Source: Halomonas alimentaria
GTDB taxonomy: Bacteria > Pseudomonadota > Gammaproteobacteria > Pseudomonadales > Halomonadaceae
DNA: 64,000 nt
Assembly (NCBI RefSeq): GCF_009902005.1
Contig: NZ_WUTT01000001.1
Span: 1,452,541-1,516,540, forward strand
Direction of reading: 5' to 3'
Shown: positions 61,790-64,000 of the stretch, piece after piece
How the letters are laid out: the number at the start of each line of letters is the position of its first letter
Numbering within the stretch: the stretch's first letter is position 1
Translations under genes and position numbers: made by a program
The notes under the pieces: model-generated
Seen by the model: the letters and a program-made list of their open reading frames with translations, nothing else
Told to the model about the DNA's origin: nothing
Database searches by the model: none

Positions 61790-62431
61790 ATGGAGAACGA
61801 GTGGCTGGCGCGCTGGCGCGAGGGGCGCATCGGCTTCCATCGTGACGCGCCGCATCCCGCGCTGCGCCATCACTGGCCGCGGCTGGGCGTGCGGCCCGGC
61901 GTCAAGGTGCTGGTGCCGCTATGCGGGAAGAGCCACGACATGCGCTGGCTGGGGCGTCACGACCACCCGGTGCTGGGCATCGAGCTGGCCCCCCAGGCGG
62001 TCGAGCAGTTTCTCGACGAGGGGGGCGAGGCCGTCTCTCGCTATCGCCAGGCGGGGTTCGAGATATGCCGCCAGGGCAATGTCGAACTATGGTGTGGCGA
62101 CTTCTTTCATTTTCATATCGCCCAGGCGGCCGAGATCGGAGCCTTCTACGATCGCGCCGCCCTGATCGCCCTGCCGCCCGCCACCCGCCAACGCTACGCC
62201 TTCCATCTGGCCCAGCTGATTCCGCCCGGAGCCAGGGGGCTGTTCATCAGCCTCAACCGGGCCGCCGGCGAGGAGCTGGCCGGTCCGCCGTTTCACGTGC
62301 CGGAAGCGGAGGTGCGCGAGCTGTTCGAGCCCAACTTCCAGATCACCCTGCTGGAGCGGGGCGATCCGGAGCCGGGCAGCGGTTTCCAGGAACATGTCTG
62401 GGCCATGGTGCGCCGCGGCCCCATCGACTGA
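61790..62431 (+). CDS. tpm: Thiopurine S-methyltransferase-like protein
   Basis: 213 residues. N-terminal W-x-x-G-x-IGFH motif (WREGRIGFH) and VLVPLCGKSHDMRWL for SAM binding, as in Pseudomonas Tpm, which methylates thiopurines, selenium and tellurium compounds. Starts at ATG 61790; an in-frame ATG 18 bases upstream is possible. It follows the SH3 gene after 22 bases. Substrate in this organism unknown. Confidence 0.92.
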   Translation: MENEWLARWREGRIGFHRDAPHPALRHHWPRLGVRPGVKVLVPLCGKSHDMRWLGRHDHPVLGIELAPQAVEQFLDEGGEAVSRYRQAGFEICRQGNVELWCGDFFHFHIAQAAEIGAFYDRAALIALPPATRQRYAFHLAQLIPPGARGLFISLNRAAGEELAGPPFHVPEAEVRELFEPNFQITLLERGDPEPGSGFQEHVWAMVRRGPID

Positions 62432-62434
62432 CCC

Positions 62435-63025
62435 TCAGCGGGCCAGCAGGCGGCCCAGTTCGGGATCCCGGAAGGCACGGTCCAGGCCGTCGGATAGCAG
62501 CTCGTTGACCATCCGGCTATTGGCTTCCTGGTCCGGGCGCACGGCAAAGCTCTGGGTGCGCCGAGAGGTGTAGGTGCCGGTATAGGTCGTGCCGCCATTG
62601 ACTGCCTCGGCGACGAATACCGCCTCCATGCGAGCCTCGCCGATCACCGGGCGGCTCTGGCCGCGGGCATAGCCCAGGTGGTCGAGTGTCAGGGTCAGGC
62701 TGGGGCGTCCTTCGGCGCGCTGGGTGGTGGGCTCGAAGCCCATCTCGCGCACCGCTCGCTCGGCCTCGCGCTGCAGCCGCGGCATCAGTTCGTGGGCGTA
62801 GACGGTGATGGTGGCGGTGGACATGGCGCTGCCGGTGCGGGTGCCGATCACCTCGCTGTCGCGACCGTCCGCGGCGATCACCGTGATCGCCTGGCCGCTG
62901 CCGGTCACCGGTACCTCGGCGCTGCGTTTCGGGTCAAGCTGAAGGGTCTGGGGAGCGGCGCAGCCGGCCAGCCAGCCAGTGGCGACCAGGGCCAGGGAAA
63001 GACGAAGAAAGCGTCGACGCAGCAT
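62435..63025 (-). CDS. yajG: YajG-family lipoprotein
   Basis: 196 residues. Lipoprotein signal peptide ending in LAGC (Cys22), then a beta-rich domain with the YajG pattern (TGSGQAITVIAADGRDSEVIGTRTG). Outer-membrane or periplasmic; function unclear. It is convergent with tpm, three bases between stops. Confidence 0.85.
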   Translation of the reverse strand: MLRRRFLRLSLALVATGWLAGCAAPQTLQLDPKRSAEVPVTGSGQAITVIAADGRDSEVIGTRTGSAMSTATITVYAHELMPRLQREAERAVREMGFEPTTQRAEGRPSLTLTLDHLGYARGQSRPVIGEARMEAVFVAEAVNGGTTYTGTYTSRRTQSFAVRPDQEANSRMVNELLSDGLDRAFRDPELGRLLAR

Positions 63026-63140
63026 GGAAAGCTCCCGTATCGAGGGTGAGTTCGGGGCGCAGTATAGCGCCGGGTACTCGCTCAGGGTACGACGTCGCCC
63101 CCTCGCTTACACTGTTGTCATACGTCGAAGGAGCCGAGAC

Positions 63141-63569
63141 ATGATCCGTCCCGCTACCGCCGAGGAGATTCCCGGGCTGGTCGATATCTGGCTGCGTGCC
63201 TCGATCCGTGCCCATCCCTTCATTCCCGAGGCGTTCTGGTCGTCCCGCGCCGAGGCCATGGCGCGGGAGCACCTGCCCCAGGCCGAGGAGGTCGCAGTGC
63301 TGGAAGTCGAGGGCAGGGTGATCGGTTTCGCCGCCCTCAACGGCGACCACCTCGAGGCGCTGTTCATCGACCCGAAAGTGCAGAGCTACGGCCACGGTTC
63401 GCGGCTGATGGCCCACGCCATGGCCGGCCACGAGCGCCTGACCCTGTGTGTCTACTCACGCAACGTGCGTGCGGTCTCCTTCTACCATCGGCTGGGCTTT
63501 CGCGCCGTGGAGGAGCGTGTCGAACCGCTCAGCGGCGAGAGCGAGACACTGATGGTATGGGAGCGCTGA
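63141..63569 (+). CDS. GNAT acetyltransferase (YjaB-like)
   Basis: 142 residues of the GNAT fold. IDPKVQSYGHGSRLMAHAM is the acetyl-CoA loop (a more divergent form), and VYSRNVRAVSFYHRLGFRA follows. The N-terminal MIRPATAEEIPGLVDIWL is typical. Substrate unknown. GAAGGAG precedes the ATG at 63141. Confidence 0.87.
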   Translation: MIRPATAEEIPGLVDIWLRASIRAHPFIPEAFWSSRAEAMAREHLPQAEEVAVLEVEGRVIGFAALNGDHLEALFIDPKVQSYGHGSRLMAHAMAGHERLTLCVYSRNVRAVSFYHRLGFRAVEERVEPLSGESETLMVWER

Positions 63570-63642
63570 GCCGGCGCTCCCCTGTCGCCGCGTCAGTCGT
63601 GCGGGGCCTGCGTAGCCCCCTGGAGTGCCAAGACGGCAAGCG

Positions 63643-64000
63643 CTACGTGCCAGCGAGACGATAACGTATCCTGGGTAGTGTGCGAGCCACCGGCGGCAGG
63701 CGGGTCGCCATGACCAGCGCCGCGATGGCGGCATACATCACCCACTCTCCGAGATCGGCGCGTACCACCCACAAGAAGTGCAGCAGTACCAGCCCCAGGA
63801 TGGGGTAGGCGAGCCGGTGCAGGGTCTTCCAGCGCTTGCCCAGGCGACGCATCGACCAGCGGTTGGAGGTGGCTCCCAGCGCGGCAAGGCCGATCAGCGC
63901 CAGCATGCCGACGATGATGTAGGGCCGTTTGACCAGCTCGCTGCCCAGCATGGCCCAGTCGAGCCCCAGGATGAACAGCGCGTAGCTGAGCATGTGCAGG
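63643..64000 (-). CDS. msrQ: Heme-binding subunit MsrQ, 5' part outside window
   Basis: The C-terminal ~119 residues of MsrQ (YedZ), the membrane heme b subunit of the MsrPQ periplasmic methionine sulfoxide reductase. The frame runs into the window edge (L-H before [12 protein letters not shown]), so the gene start is outside. It has four or so membrane segments and the conserved [20 protein letters not shown]. msrP is expected beyond the edge. Confidence 0.88.
   Translation of the reverse strand, partial: LHMLSYALFILGLDWAMLGSELVKRPYIIVGMLALIGLAALGATSNRWSMRRLGKRWKTLHRLAYPILGLVLLHFLWVVRADLGEWVMYAAIAALVMATRLPPVARTLPRIRYRLAGT

Overview
The window is a chromosomal segment of a high-GC gammaproteobacterium, most likely Halomonas or a close relative in the Halomonadaceae. 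The reasons are an Escherichia/Pseudomonas-type gene order (psd-rsgA-orn-queG-nnr-tsaE-amiB-mutL-miaA-hfq-hflXKC-purA; smrB-prmB-aroC; miaB-ybeZ-ybeY-corC-lnt), strongly GC-biased third codon positions, a class I polyhydroxyalkanoate (PHA) synthase with the Ser-for-Gly lipase box I recall from Halomonas, and very acidic accessory proteins. Species cannot be fixed from sequence alone. I see no rRNA, tRNA, CRISPR array, prophage, integrase or insertion sequence. Almost everything is core genome; the unusual content sits in intergenic repeats and a few accessory genes.

Layout. 1-2862: the EF-P beta-lysylation locus (epmB partial, efp, epmA). 2859-5845: psd, rhdA and rsgA on the minus strand. 5941-7794: orn and queG, convergent. 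7921-20940: a long plus-strand run nnr-tsaE-amiB-mutL-miaA-hfq-hflX-hflK-hflC, a strong terminator, then hisZ and purA. 21022-23854: a cobalamin adenosyltransferase and a RimK-like ATP-grasp ligase, divergent from a GNAT acetyltransferase. 23896-33134: yajQ, ybaN, pepN, a CPA2 antiporter, a LemA/M48-peptidase pair and an acidic lipoprotein. 33262-43650: cold-shock protein, TM2 protein, LysE-type exporter, slt, paired hotdog thioesterases, htpG and pntAB. 43779-49301: gpsA-sixA, an AEC transporter with a tiny coupled upstream ORF, and three overlapping serine-hydrolase genes. 49309-55114: smrB, prmB, aroC and a PHA granule cluster. 55223-60693: the lnt-corC-ybeY-ybeZ-miaB block. 61129-64000: SH3/coiled-coil membrane protein, thiopurine methyltransferase-like protein, lipoprotein, GNAT, and the partial msrQ.

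How the genes work together. Translation quality control is over-represented: EF-P and its modification enzymes, RsgA, HflX, YbeY, PrmB, and tRNA modification by TsaE, MiaA, MiaB and QueG. A second theme is the envelope: Psd, AmiB, Slt, Lnt, HflKC and lipoproteins. Carbon and redox storage is represented by PhaP/PhaC, PntAB and GpsA. Heat-shock control is visible directly: sigma-32-type promoters precede htpG and hfq.

The best leads for something undescribed are: (i) a pair of equal-length 120-bp structured repeats at 1705-1824 and 6555-6674 whose stem arms differ but stay largely complementary; (ii) a REPIN-like pair of inverted REP sequences at 3732-3869; (iii) two arrays of the same 7-bp unit, each at the 3' end of a minus-strand gene and one supplying the stop codon of lnt; (iv) the divergent RimK-like ligase/GNAT pair; (v) an acidic lipoprotein with a 45-residue internal duplication.
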